A stretch of 64,000 bases of DNA from Anarhynchus alexandrinus (taxonomy: Eukaryota; Chordata; Aves; Charadriiformes; Charadriidae): positions 1,453,484 to 1,517,483 of the forward strand of contig VUYV01000157.1 in the NCBI GenBank assembly GCA_008711295.1, read 5' to 3'. A program made the translations under genes and the position numbers. Positions 24,690 to 37,290 of the stretch are shown here, one piece after another. Positions within the stretch are counted from its first letter, which is position 1. Each line of letters begins with the position of its first letter. The notes beneath the pieces are model-generated. The model was not told the DNA's origin, searched no databases, and saw only the letters and a program-made list of their open reading frames with translations.

Positions 24690-25775
24690 AAATGATGTGT
24701 TTTAGCTACACTGTGGTGGACAAAAAAAGTGTTCTGAAGGAGCAATTTGATGCTGAGGTGAGGAAAAGGAGGCTGCAAGGAATGGTGTCTGCATTGCTTG
24801 TTGGCTGTTTTGGTGTATATTGCTCCATAAAGAAGGCAGGGCTGGACAACAGAAAGGAGGATGCTTGTTTAGCTGGTGGCGGTTGCTGCCAGCATTTTGG
24901 AAAGTGTTGATGGGAGAGAGCAGAAGATTTTCTCTTCTTCAGAGGCAAAGGATATCTACAAGAGAGAAACTTTCCTCAAGTGGGACAGCACAGAGAGAAA
25001 GAGAGCAGGAAAAAAGTTTGTAAGAAGGAATCCTACCATAGAGAAGAAAGGCTGGGACTCTTGTGGTGTACACAATGAGGTCTCAAAGATGGCAGAAAAA
25101 AGGTTTCCTAGGGACTTCAGTTAGGATGGTGAAACTGACTGTAACTTAACAGACTGCCAAAAATTGATGGTTGAGATCCAGATGCAAAGGAGGCCATTCT
25201 GTCAGGATACGCAGACAATAGGGAAGTCTGATTATAAGCACTTTCGTTTCAATCTTTTTCATCCAATGGGTCATTTTCTCAGTTTTTGGTCAAATATAAA
25301 CTTGTTGCAAGGACTGAAAACTGTTTCAGATTTTTCGGGTGTGCTCACTTTCAAGGAAAGGGGCAGAGGGATCTGCTTCAAAACTGGCCAAGTCAGGGTT
25401 CTGTCTTCAGTGGTGGATGAACTTTTCAACCTGGGCTAACCAAGTGCGCTGAGAAGAAGAAAATTATGGTACAGCAGTGTGCAACCTGCTTCTGGTTTCC
25501 AAGATTACAGACGTCGACATTGCTTTCTCCAAGACAGCTGCTGGAGCCTGGCAGTGGGGAATGAGCTCCTGTATCCACTGCTGAAAACAAAGATGTGCAG
25601 AGTACCCAGAGCCCACAGGCTGCTGAAAAACTAGTTACAATAGTTAAGACAAATTCAAGTGTTTTCTATGTCAAAGCTCGGTTGCAGCTTTAAGTTATGG
25701 GGACTTTGTCATAAACTTGAAGTACAGTTTTAAGGATTTGCAGTGTAGATTTTTGTCAGATTAAACTTTGTGATA
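24690..25775 (+). other. GC-richer, purine-biased island of unknown nature
   Basis: The segment stands out by higher GC and purine richness. It carries consecutive open frames: 24692-24910 (frame a), then 24876-25124 and 25164-25439 (both in one other frame). The 24876 frame is charged (many Lys, Arg, Glu, Ser) and looks more protein-like than neighbouring chance frames, but I recognise no family. An ATTAAA hexamer near 25764 follows. It could be an old retrocopy, an unclassified transposon body or a noncoding transcript. I see no terminal repeats and no splice-bounded structure, so I leave it unassigned. Confidence 0.3.
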
Positions 25776-28700
25776 ACATTATCTCTGGTTTCTGCTTCGG
25801 CTTTCTTTTTTGCTCAGTGGTAGGTGATACTAGAATTTCCTTGCTTCCTGCCAGGAAATATAATGACGACAGGAAGTAAAGAGTCTATTAATCAGATTTC
25901 AGAGAAAAGATAAACTGGAAAATGGAGGCCTCTGTGTGTGACAGGGGAATCAGAGTTAGTTGTTTTTCATTATACCAGAATTTCTACTAAACAAATAAAA
26001 ACAAATAACCATAATTCTCTATGCTTACTCCCAAAATATATCTGCTGCATTCACTCTTTGTGAATATTTTGATGATAATATAGATATATTTTGATAACTA
26101 AATCAACAATAAAAATGCTCTGCCCCTGTTCTTGGGCATCACTGTTTCAGAGCACATGATGTCAAGGATTGTGAACCTGAACACAGCCCTATGCACACAG
26201 CTTTCAGAGCAGAGCTTTCTCCTAATGACTGGCACCATCTACACAGATACACTTCTAGATCCTTTTCGCTCTCCCATGAACACATGTTGGGGTGTGAGCT
26301 TGCCCTCTCACATACTATTCTGCTCAGCTCTTGCTAAGAATGTGTGTGTTCAGTAATGGATTCAAGAGGAAATAATTCATCAGACATAAGGGTCAGTTTT
26401 TGAGAGTATCTTTGGACATGCGCTGCACATAGAGGTAGGCATCTAGCAGGGAATCGATAGGTCTTTGGAACCATTGCCTGTTTTGACCATGCACAGATAG
26501 TTTGTCTAACACAAATATGACTATTTGTATCTGTCCTACAAAAATAAACACAAAAATGAATGCCAGACACACAACCATTACATATCGTTTTAACAGCAAT
26601 GATCCTTGAATTTCATTAGGTTTTTTACACATTCTTCGCACATCTCATTCTCCGTGCAACTTTATTCCACTGGCTGGAAAAAGAAGTCAGTTTATTGGAA
26701 TTTCATAATAAATATATTTTGGCTTCATACAGCAACCATAAGTCATCCCTGGAAGTAAATTATCAGTGAATAGTATTTTCAAATGGTTCATAGTGCCTGC
26801 ATCTTACTAAGAAAAATTATTGTCTTAATATCATTGCAAATTACAACAGAAATATTATGCATACTAGAATTGTGCTGAATGTTTTATTTAGGAAAACACT
26901 GATTCTAAAAACATATCATAATTTACAAATTTATACCAGAGTGTACCATACATTCTTAAAAATTAAAGCTGTCTGGCCTGGCTATATTTGCTTATGAAAA
27001 ATAGCTCAGCTTTAAATAAAGCATAAAAATTGCATTCTTCTCATTTCTGGAGGTAATCAGCTATGACATTCAGTGACATAAATCTTTGCTCTATTCATTT
27101 TCTTCTTCTTCTAGGAAAATAAAAATGAAATGTTTATAAAGGTGATGATCAGAGCAACTGTAATGCAACCTCCACCCTGTCTTTCAGCCATTTTAAAACT
27201 GAATGCATGCTGAGAGAGTTTGGACGTTTTTTGTAAGATATTCTGAGAAATTTGTGAAAAATTATTTCACTCTGGCTACCTTCATTTGTTACTGGTTTTT
27301 TGTTTGTTTGTTTTCAGCTGTATTGAATGGACATCTGAAAAATATCTCAAGTTTTCATAACATTCGTAAGGTCTTTGGAACCCAATCCCTACTCCAGCTG
27401 TAGCCTTTTTCTCTCAGTGAAGATTTAGCCCGCTGGCATTGACCTAATGAAATACTTAAGCATGAGAATGAAGACTATAATATTAGGTTGCTTACTTTGA
27501 GAGGTGGGATATTTCTATGCTTCTTATTGATAAATAAAGAACATATAATTTTTCAAAACACAGTGTAGTAATAACAAAACATGTCCCTTCTAATGGAATC
27601 GTGGTTAGTACTGTTGACATTGTGGAAATGATACTACTTTTTAGTTTGTGTTTTGCTGAGAGAATAAAAGGAACAGATTAATATCTTTCTTGTCCAAGGT
27701 AAACAGTGGAAAGGAAATCCACATATAAAGCTTTGTTTAGTTCAATTTAAAAATACTCTGATGGGTTTTCATTCCAGAGGACAAATGGGTTTTTAAAAGT
27801 TACTTTAACAAATAAGATAATTTTTTTTCTGTATTCTTGCCAGTATGAATTTATTCAGAATTTTTACAGAAGTTTTACAATGTAAAAGTTAGCTCTCATC
27901 ACTAGATTATGCTGCTTTCTTTGGATCTGATGGTAGGCTCACAATCTTCAATAACAACTTCAATAACTTTTACCCCTTTGTGAAGATATGACAGCAAACT
28001 GAAATGAAATATAATTTACGAGTTTTCTTGCACCGAAAAGGCACTTGACCTTGAAAGCAGGTAAAGAAGCATAAATACTTAAAAATATTGACCCTGCTGA
28101 GTAATTATGGGGAAAAACAAATAAGGATATGGTAAGTTTACTTTACAGCTACTTAAGAGTAGGTAGAAAAAAAATGCATCACATAAAGAAAAAGATTAAA
28201 ATTTCACAACTTCAATGAAATCTCCAGGGCGATATCTGTTTGTGACATGCAGAAATCAAAAGATTCAAACTGGAATTCTTCATTTATATGATATAATTCT
28301 TCATACAATTTCATTTGTTATTTCCTGTGAATGTGGTAGATGTAAGTCCTTTCAGTCTACCTGTTGGATTGAGGAGAAATTACTCTGAATTTGGATAATG
28401 ATTTATACTGATAGTCAGAAACACCACCATCACCACCCCACTCTCCATTTTTATTGTTATATACTGAATCATGAAGAGGACTAATAATGCTTGACATGCT
28501 TTAATGATTTACTGAATGATACCCATGTCATGTCTTTAACATTGTGGCTCTGTCTGCTTAAGGGAAGGATTCTAAAACACAGCAGTAGTAGATTTGTCTC
28601 TGTCCCTTCTCCATATGCATTGAAAAATTTGCTTATCATTAGTACAATTCGTCTCTCTTTAACCGTCTAAATATTAGGCAGCTACTATCAAGCAACTCAA

Positions 28701-29784
28701 CTACATTTCCTCAATGGTCAGAACAGACAGGAACCTTATATCTTAGATATATGTCTTAAAATGAAAAAAATCCCCCAGAGAAGCTACCTTTATTATTGCC
28801 TAGATAGAAAAGCTAAATTGCATTTTAGATGCTTAAAGTAAGGGGCAATGAATCCCCGCCATTTTGGGTTAAGTACTCAGGAGAGACTGATGACATGTTT
28901 CAAAAGACAGAGTCGAACTCTTCTGTCTGCGTTCCAGGCAAGTAATTTGTGAGATGGTTCCAGGTCAGAAATCTTATATGTGCTATGTAATAGTCCTGGA
29001 CCCCGGCTAACATGCATATGTAGCTTCCAGACTGAAAGCAGCTTTGCCCCCAGAGTGGGCAAAGCAGCTCAGCTCAGCTGATACTGTCCATGCTGATACA
29101 TTCATACAAAGCTGGTTAAGCACTCTTAAAGATTATACCTGAACACCTCACTTCATTTGGCTTCTAAGAGTGAAAAAAGGAAAAAAAGAAGAAAAAAACC
29201 CCCCAACACACAGCTGTACTTATGTATTTCATCAATGAGCCCTGCCAGTTTCTCAGGCATAAAAATGGTCCGTAAATCAGCTTTTCCTGTCATTTCTGGA
29301 ATTTAATTTCACTCTGTATGAGAATTCTACATGCAATATGAAGATTTATCATCATTCACAATTACAGAAAAAAATATGAAAATGCTGATGAAATTCACAA
29401 AAGTCAGGGGAGTCCAAAAGCTATCACTGCAAGTAAGAACTGGCCCAGAAAAAGATTCACCAGGTCCACCACATGTTGGTTGGCTGACTACTGCATCTGC
29501 TCATGCTGGGACACTTTCTTCCATGAACCACTGATACGTCCATGTGGGAGACAAGGCAGCCAATATGGGACTCTGTGTTTGATTCATGTTTCCATATATA
29601 AAGCAATACAAAATGGACAGTTGGATTACAGCAAAGAAAAACTTCATGAAACTTCTACTCAGGTATCTTTGTCATAGACATTTCTGGCAAGAACCCTGTT
29701 CTAGGTGTTGAAAGTGAAACAAAGAACTTTATGTAGGTGCATCCCATGCATAGCACTAAAAAAAAAGACGAAAAAAGGAAAATA
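25776..29784. other. Stretch with no recognised gene
   Basis: It holds AT-rich sequence without a recognised repeat family. A purine run followed by a C run occurs at about 29168-29203. A possible 45-nt exon at 27188-27232 (CTTTCAG ... GTAAGA) was too weak to call. Confidence 0.4.
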
Positions 29785-29812
29785 TAACAACAACAACAAC
29801 AACAATAATAAT
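29785..29812. repeat. (AAC)n-(AAT)n microsatellite
   Basis: About six AAC units change directly into three AAT units, a compound trinucleotide repeat. Confidence 0.9.
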
Positions 29813-32800
29813 ATTAATATGATACTTTTATTAAACTACTGACATTTGTGGTTCCTGCAGAACCACCTTAACTAAGCTTGGGTGCAATAAATGTGACTGA
29901 TTAAAATTTAAGACAGGCACCTCACTTGAACCCTGACTGGATCAATAAATAGCATAAGGCTTTCCATGCAGAATTAAGCTACACCCAGCATCTAAATATT
30001 GAGATCCTATGCATACTAATGTGAAACACCACAGTTTCAGCTTTATAAAAATGCAAGTATAACCATGTATACCCCAAAATAATTACCGTTTTCACTAGCA
30101 TTTGCTTTGGACTTGCTAACAAATGCTGCTGTAATTAAAAAATCTTTAAAGCTTGCATTTTGAGTAAGGTTTCTAACACAGCTTTTCCAGCACATACAAG
30201 TATAAAATTTGCTATTCCTATATGCTAGTGTCTTTTTCTATGTTGTCTTTACATGTAGTCATTCCCCTTGACCTACCACTTTTCTAATAGCGTATAATAA
30301 GTTGTGGGCCTAAAGATTGTTTTGGTAGAAAGAAAGCAAAACTGATAATTAAACAACTGTGAGACTGGAAGACATCAAAAGACATAGGAGCATATGGTGC
30401 AAGTAAGAGTCTTAGTCCAGAGTCATCCACGTGACACTTACCCTGATGACTACCATCTACGTTGCAATATATCATATAGTAGTCTTTGATAAATTTCAAC
30501 CTTCCATACAATGATCAAAAGCCAAAGTAAATATAGTATACCACAGGAAAAGAACTGGATAAAAACAAACATATCAGATAAAACAAAATAATTTTCCTTC
30601 CGTAGGTCATCGGTGTGGCTCTTTCCCATATCGTTAGAATATTCTGCTAGCCAATATCAACATTGAGCAATGCCCAAGTGTACTAGGTGTTGTCTACAAA
30701 GAAGATTAAGGGCCTCTACAACTTTTCTTGGTGATAGCCTCTTATGTGTCAGCGAAAACATATAAAGAAATAAAGGCTCTCTCATCACAATTAGTCACGA
30801 ACTTCTCATTTCTTTGTGAGCATATGAATTTGCACAAGAAGGGAAAATGTATATGTACAGTGAAGGAACTATTTGCCTGAGTGTATTAGAGCATGTGGAT
30901 GTCGTGTTAAGTCTCCCTTCAGCCCAAGTTTTCTCAGGGATGCATAAAATGTCTGGTTTAATGTGGAAGACTTAAACACTTAAAGCTCAGTAAGGCGATC
31001 TTTATCTTTGATCTAATATGGGAAACTGGAAAAGTCCATTTCACTATGATTTTAATGCTCCTGACTCATCTTACATATACATCCACTGTTTATTGTTCTT
31101 GTAATCAGCTCTCTGTTAAGAGTTATTCCCCAAAGTAACAGAACACAAGCAGGGTTTTTTTGTGAACACTGAAAAAGAAGGTCCCTAGGAGTCTGAACTC
31201 TGTAGATTTTGGTAGTGTTGACTCAGCTGAATTATAATTTGTATTTGTTGCTATCCTTTAAATTTTGTTCTCCAGTCTTGACCCACAACATGCTTTAATG
31301 TTCAAATTATGTTTGAATTATTAGCAGGTATTCTTATTCAGTGCTCGCTTTGACTAATTCTCAGCAGGCAGCCTTAAAGTTTAGCAAAGATTTATAGCAT
31401 CTCTGAGAATATTAAAGAATTCTATGCTACAGAAAGCAACAGATAATTAGCATGAAAGTAGAATTTCTGAAGGTACATTTTCAGACTTTTTTCCCTAATT
31501 ACAGATAAATAAGTGTACTGACTTCAGCACTCAGGGGATGCCTGGGATTCATCTCTGTCAACTTTACTGAACAGTGCAAAGACACTCTTTCTGTTAATAA
31601 GACTTTCCCAGCTGATGGGTAATTTATGAACAAGGGCCTTATCTGTGGTGGCTTTGAGTATATCTCTGACTGCTGCTTCTGTGTCATTTTTGCATTGTCT
31701 TGAATTCCTCCCACTCATTGAATTAGGGTTGGTACAAAATAAGGAACCCAGTTTATTTTCAATGGTTCTAAAAAGGGTCACTGTTTTAGTAGTTTTTACA
31801 GATCACCCATCATATTTGTTAACTATAAAGCTGATATAGACATTCTGGAGCAGAAAAGAGAAAGAGAGCCTAGAACTAAACAAGAAATTGTTTAGAATGG
31901 CAAACTCCATGACCTCTTTCTGGATGGAGGTAAGATGATAACAGAAGGCTTAAAGATCCTTATTAAAGCACCTCAGAAACAGCTGAATCTTTCTGTTCAC
32001 TCATAACAAGTCATGTCAATTAAATCTACCTGTAAGTGCATGCATTCTGAAGAAGATTTAGAAGTACGTTACAATAACAATAACATTAGTGTCACCACTC
32101 TTTTTGGTACCACTGACCACAGGAATTACTTTAAAAGCATCAGGCTGGTGAACATCTGGAGTCAGAAAATTAAGGGACTCCCTTTGCTAACTTTGATTTG
32201 CATCCAAGCTGCTTATCCTAAATGTCACACCTGAGTGCCAGAAGATTCAAATCAGAATGCTCTAATCCATACTTCTTTTCTTACTCAGTATTTTTTTCCA
32301 AATAGTCTAAAGATCAAGAACATTTGAGATCCAAAGGCAGTTTATAGAAATTCATTGATCTAATAGAATGACACTAATTTTCAAGCATGTCCAAAGTTAT
32401 GTTTAGCATAACTGACAAGGACTCTGGAGAAACTTTAGCCTGCGTTTTCCCAGACTGAGAACTCTTCATCTGTCTTAGTTCCTAGCTGCCAGGCAGCACC
32501 AGGACAGGGTTTGTAGTAGAGCTGGAAAGTCTGAAATTTGTAGAAGCTTTGAGGAAATCATATTTAACTTCTGTAAATCCATTCTTACAAAGAATTCAGC
32601 TCATATGAAAATTTCCAATACATGGCCGTCACCTCTATAGACCACAACCAAGATTCCTCCTGGTTGAAAAGTGTCTGAATAGCAGCTAAGCTCACCTCAG
32701 CGTCAAAAGGGGCAACTGGGTGAAATGACACTGAGAGAGATAATATATCAAAGGATACTTTAAGAGGCAGCCAGAGGTTCTCTCAGGCACATGCAATGGC

Positions 32801-35529
32801 TATATGAGGATATCTTGGAAATCTATAGGAAAAGACAGTCCTTTCCATGTAAATGGTAATAGGAATATTGGGCATTTCAGTCACAATCTAGAGCAAATGA
32901 AAGAAGAAAGCAAGTCTCTTTAATGACATATTCATGCTGCTGTGCAGAAAGTATAAGAGAGTAAGATGGCCTGCAGATGGTGATATTAATGTTGTATGAT
33001 GGACATGTTTTGCACTACACAGTACAGGTTAGCCTTTGATTCTTTTAAGTACTGTTAAAAAATATATATCTAGACAAATCCTTCATGCTATTAATTGCTT
33101 GTAGGTTGAGATGTGTAAAATGGGTCCTTTTATTTACCAGGGCTTCTTCTGTCATTTCTTAAAAATCCTCATCTCTCTTCCAGTGAAGTTGTGCTATCAA
33201 CGGTTATGTGCTAAAAGCAAACACTTATTTTTCAGAAAATAGGATAGATGGAAGCGCTGAAATGCCATAGTGACGAATAAAGGAATCTATAGATATAATA
33301 AAGTATAAATAAGATTAGTTTATACCGTGGAGGAATTAAGAAAGCACCTTTGTATAAGGGTTATTATATGTATTTGGAAAAAATACTCTCTCTTCTGAAA
33401 GTAAAATGACTCCTTTTACAACAGCCAAATAGCTACATATTTATTCCATATTTTCTAGAAATGTCATAATGGGGAACTTCCCTTAACTGAAGGCTAAGGA
33501 TAGGTGAGTAGTGCACAATAGTCTAAAGTATTTAACTTTTGCAAGAAAAGGCAGAGTTTATTCAATGTACAAATTGTAATTTACATAAAATTAATATACA
33601 AATCACTATTCCTTTTTTTGCCTGTCAACTTCACACTAATGTTTTGTGCCAGAAAGTTATGTCAAATTATTTAAGATCAGTTTTCGCGTGTTGCCTAAGG
33701 GTCACAGCTCAAAAATATGGAATCATCTTTGCTACTTTTACATTAAAACAGGTTTCTTTTGAGATATAAAGTATGTAGACCAGAAAGTATACGTGTTCAT
33801 ATTTTATATATTGCAGTAAAATTTATCAGCTAATTACCATGCCTTGCTTCTTGGGACAGCTGAGGACAGCCATATTTCCTCCCTCAAGAACAGATACACT
33901 ATGTGCAACTCCCATAAGTAATAGGTGGACAAGGGGGGGCTTAGAAAAGTAACGTGCATATATGAATGCCACAATGAAGGTAGGTCTGGTAAGAAGCATT
34001 GATCAGTTCAATTATCTGTATGGTGGTGCTTTTTAACTATTCCAGTGGCATTACCTCATGGTGGATTGTTGTCTGAGATTTACAGATCAAAAAGCACAAG
34101 CCTTTCTTGGTAGAAATAGCAATACCAAGTCCATCAGCTTGGCTGTAGTATCTTATCTGCCTCATTTCTGTGCTGAGACAGTTCTTTTAAGCCATTCAGG
34201 TTTTTGATCCACACAGCTGCTGCTTCCCTTATTAGTATTCTACAAAGGTGCTCGTTCTGGGATAGTTCACTTCAGGACTACTCTCAAAGGCAATATGGAT
34301 GAAACTGCATACTGCACACTCCTCCAACATTATTCCAGTTGGCTTTGTACTTTCACATGCCCTTGTGCACATAACAGGGCATGTAACACATACCTTTCAT
34401 CTCATGCTGCAAAAATACTTCTCTAGTGAGCTGAAACACAGTTCATGATGTCATAGACAGACAAAAAATTCATCATTGTGTTATCACCTGCAATCATTTA
34501 TGATAAACAATGTCTCTGTGGGTAATTTTGAAAGGCTAAACTTCCCAAACTTTCATAGTTCCTCCCTTCACTTTGTCTTTGTCCTATCACTATTCTTTAG
34601 TTGGAATAAAAAGTTATTTTCCTACTTCAAAACTTTCACTGCCATCTCTAGATATTTGACTCTTCTTTTGACTCTTTCTCCCACCACTAACAAAAGGGAT
34701 CTTCTCCAGCTTTGAATGCTGGACAGTATCCCCTTCATAAATGAGGTATTAATTTGAAATTCGCATTTAAAAGTCATAATTTTCCTTGCAAGTTAAGGTA
34801 ACTTCAATTTTTAAAAAGAATAAATTTTTTTGGTAGTATATTTGTTTAGAAATACATTGTGCAGTGGTGTTAACTAGACATACATATATATTGCCCAGAA
34901 AAGTAAGACAAGATTTTGTAAGAAAATACATTTTAAAATATTCCTAACCATCATGCACAATTAATTGTGCATTGGGAGAAAAAAAAAGTTTCTGTACACA
35001 AAGTCCGATTTATTTTTTCTCTTCTAGATACTGATATATTTTAAAACCATGTTTTATCAGCTCTAATTAATGCTGGTGCCACATCACAGCGAAAGCATTC
35101 TTGCCTATGCTGGAACAAGTTTGTACAGTAGATACTTATATATATATAAAATAAAATTTAAAACTTACTCTAAAATTTCTACATGTTTTACTGTATTTAT
35201 AATCTTTCCATAGTTCTCTGAAGTCCCAAATAGGCATTTGCTTAATGTCCTACAGATTGAAAAAGGCCTTGTTTTGGGCTTTAATTTCCAACTCTAACTA
35301 GCATAGAAAATTTTCTTCTAATATCTCCAAAAGCATAGCTCCACATTTCTATACGATGTGCCAAATATAAGGCAAAGAATTCTAAACCTTCCACCAGTAA
35401 GGGAAATGAAAACTTCACTCAAAAAGGGCCAGGCCATCTTCTGCTGGTGAAAATCAATAGTTCCAATAAACCTATATAGAGTGCATCACTGTATCTATAA
35501 GTAGGTTGTTTTGCATACAATCTTTTTTT
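29813..35529. other. Stretch with no recognised gene
   Basis: I see no repeat family. Notable small structures are a 20-bp perfect palindrome at 34953-34972 and an (AT)n tract at about 35138-35150. A good acceptor at about 33183 is followed by only 18 open codons. Confidence 0.4.
34953..34972. repeat. Perfect 20-bp palindrome
   Basis: atgcacaatt is followed directly by its reverse complement aattgtgcat, with no spacer. It could extrude as a hairpin or act as a symmetric protein-binding site with a central TTAATTAA-like core. Confidence 0.95.
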
Positions 35530-36238
35530 CACAGATTTGTCTATTTTATGAACCTATTTCTATTTTTGTCATGTATAACATCATGTAGCAACAAGTTTCA
35601 CAATCTAGATGTCCTGTGTAAAAAATACTGCCTTTTGTTTCCTTCAAGATCTGCTCCATACGAAGTTCATTTGACATGCTTATTCCCATCTTCCAAACCA
35701 TTTATGATTTTATTGACCTGTAACATTCCACAGTTACCCCTTTTTCTATCTGTATAGACTCTGTTTGCACAAACACTACTCCAGAAGTTTAATTATTCTT
35801 TTTACCGTATTCTGTTTTTTCTACGTTCTTCCTGAGACTAGAAGGAAAGAACTGCAAAGTGTTTATGCATGGCCCTAAATATATTCTTTATTTTGTTGTT
35901 TATTTCTTTCCTAGTCATTCCAAATAATAGTTTGGTTTTTTGAGCACTTCCTAAGATGGGTCTGATATTTTTATAGAACTGCCTAGGTCCAGAATCTCTT
36001 TCTTGAATGCTAATAAATGATTTGGGGTGTCTGATTGTTTATATACATAGAGGTTATTCTGCTCATTATCCTACATTTATCACCACTGAATTTTACCTTT
36101 TACTGCTCATTCAGTATTGTAAACTTCTGCAACTTTTCACAGCCAGATTTTACATTTATTACCCTGAATAATTTAATACTACTAGAAAACTTTGTCACCT
36201 CACTACTCACCTCTTTTCTGGATATCTTATGAATATGT
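35530..36238 (-). mobile_element. Ancient CR1/L3-like LINE, minus strand
   Basis: On the plus strand the segment follows, block by block, the antisense of the old amniote CR1/L3 reverse-transcriptase region that I know from reptile genomes. Blocks include 'tttgtctattttatgaacc', 'acatcatgtagcaacaagtt', 'ctgccttttgtttccttcaa', 'agaatctctttcttgaatgc', 'tttatcaccactgaatttta', 'aactttgtcacctcactact' and a final 'cttatgaatatgtg'. Order and spacing are kept, with internal deletions around 35760-35960. It has no octamer tail and is heavily diverged, so it predates the young avian CR1 copies. All frames are broken. Confidence 0.75.
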
Positions 36239-36763
36239 GTGATATATGAGCAGGTGAGAAAATGCAACACGCAGTGAATTTGGAAAAGGATCTAGCTTTG
36301 GCTTCCCCTGTTTTTTTCCCCTTTTTCTATGCGACTGCAACCACTTCATCATCCAAGGACTATATACCATTTACAGAGAGACAAAGGCTAATTATTCATC
36401 ACTTTAGGGCTGGGATGGCAGTGCTAAAACCAGAATGAATATATGCAAGAAGTCGTCCAGCATTTCTGGTGGAAGTAGTTGCCCCTTAAAGCTAGGATCA
36501 GCTGGAGCCAGCAACCCAGATGAAATTTAGGTGAATGACTGTGCTTTATTTTAATATCCAGATATATTTTTAAAGAATTAATTTTGTTTCTTTCTATACC
36601 TTTTCTGCTTAATGTCATGCCTGAAAGTTACCCTTTCATTTTCTTATTGTCATGGCTAAAGCACTATCTGAGAGAAGTGAAGTGTGCTAATATTTGCAAA
36701 GCTTTGCTTTTTCTTTTTTTTGTTTTTATATTGTTGATTGCTGGTTTTTTTTGAAATTACCAG
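36239..36763. other. Stretch before the candidate terminal exon
   Basis: I see no repeat. The last part (36700-36763) is T-rich and ends in a T8 run, GAAATTAC and CAG, acting as the candidate acceptor for the next feature. The block at about 36370-36420 resembles conserved noncoding DNA. Confidence 0.35.
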
Positions 36764-36949
36764 AACCTCAAAAAATTTACCACTGTCAGTGTGGTTCTTC
36801 CTGAATTGAACACCATGACCTTGGAAATGTCAGCGGGTAAGAAGGGAGTCCCTGCAAACAATAAAACCCAGACAAATGTTAATGGAAATGCAGACAGGAC
36901 ACTGGAAGGCAAACAGAAGAAAATGTTTAGGAACTGCTGCCTAATGTAG
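36764..36949 (+). CDS. Candidate terminal coding exon, C-terminus ending C-C-L-M; gene unknown
   Basis: What is seen: a T-rich tract and CAG at 36761-36763 precede a frame open for 61 codons to TAG (36947-36949). The same frame is stopped by TGA at 36752-36754, just before the acceptor, as expected for an exon. The peptide begins NLKKFTTVSVVLPELNT, continues through a polar Lys/Asn/Thr/Gly-rich stretch and ends KQKKMFRNCCLM. This composition is unlike nearby chance frames. It begins in phase 0. The last four residues fit a CaaX prenylation box (Cys, Cys, Leu, Met) behind a basic stretch, a pattern known for membrane-anchored signalling proteins. An internal donor-like GTAAGA at 36837 is an alternative exon end. 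An AATAAA lies at 37265-37270. I do not recognise the protein. Open frames of this length also occur by chance in this window. Confidence 0.4.
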   Translation, partial: NLKKFTTVSVVLPELNTMTLEMSAGKKGVPANNKTQTNVNGNADRTLEGKQKKMFRNCCLM

Positions 36950-37290
36950 TCTCACTTCACTTACCTTTAAGTACCTACTACTACTTTAAAGGGATCCCCA
37001 GCTACTGGAAATCCAAGCAAACGCACATCCATATTCACTTTGCTTTTAGGTACATTTACCTATTGTAAGTTATGGCCTTAGTTTGTTGGTTTTTTGTTTT
37101 TTGGTTGGTTTTTTTTTCTTTAGCCCTTTGCTTGGTTTATTATTGCACAGCTTTTTAGTTTAATGTAGTGTATGATTAGTCTTATTGCCTATGTAGACAC
37201 ATGTACCTCTTCACGAAAAACAATACAAATACATGGGGGAATAACATTTTTTATTTCTGTTTTTAATAAAGAGAAAAAAATATCATTTAC
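36950..37290 (+). other. Candidate 3' UTR of the 36764 exon
   Basis: About 320 bp of AT-rich sequence runs from the TAG to a canonical AATAAA at 37265-37270 (ttttaataaagag). A GT- and T-rich tract (about 37081-37125) lies within it. The length and signal suit a short 3' UTR, but this depends entirely on the exon call upstream. Confidence 0.3.
37265..37270 (+). terminator. Polyadenylation signal AATAAA
   Basis: A canonical hexamer about 316 bp after the candidate stop codon at 36947. Such hexamers are common in AT-rich DNA. Confidence 0.35.
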
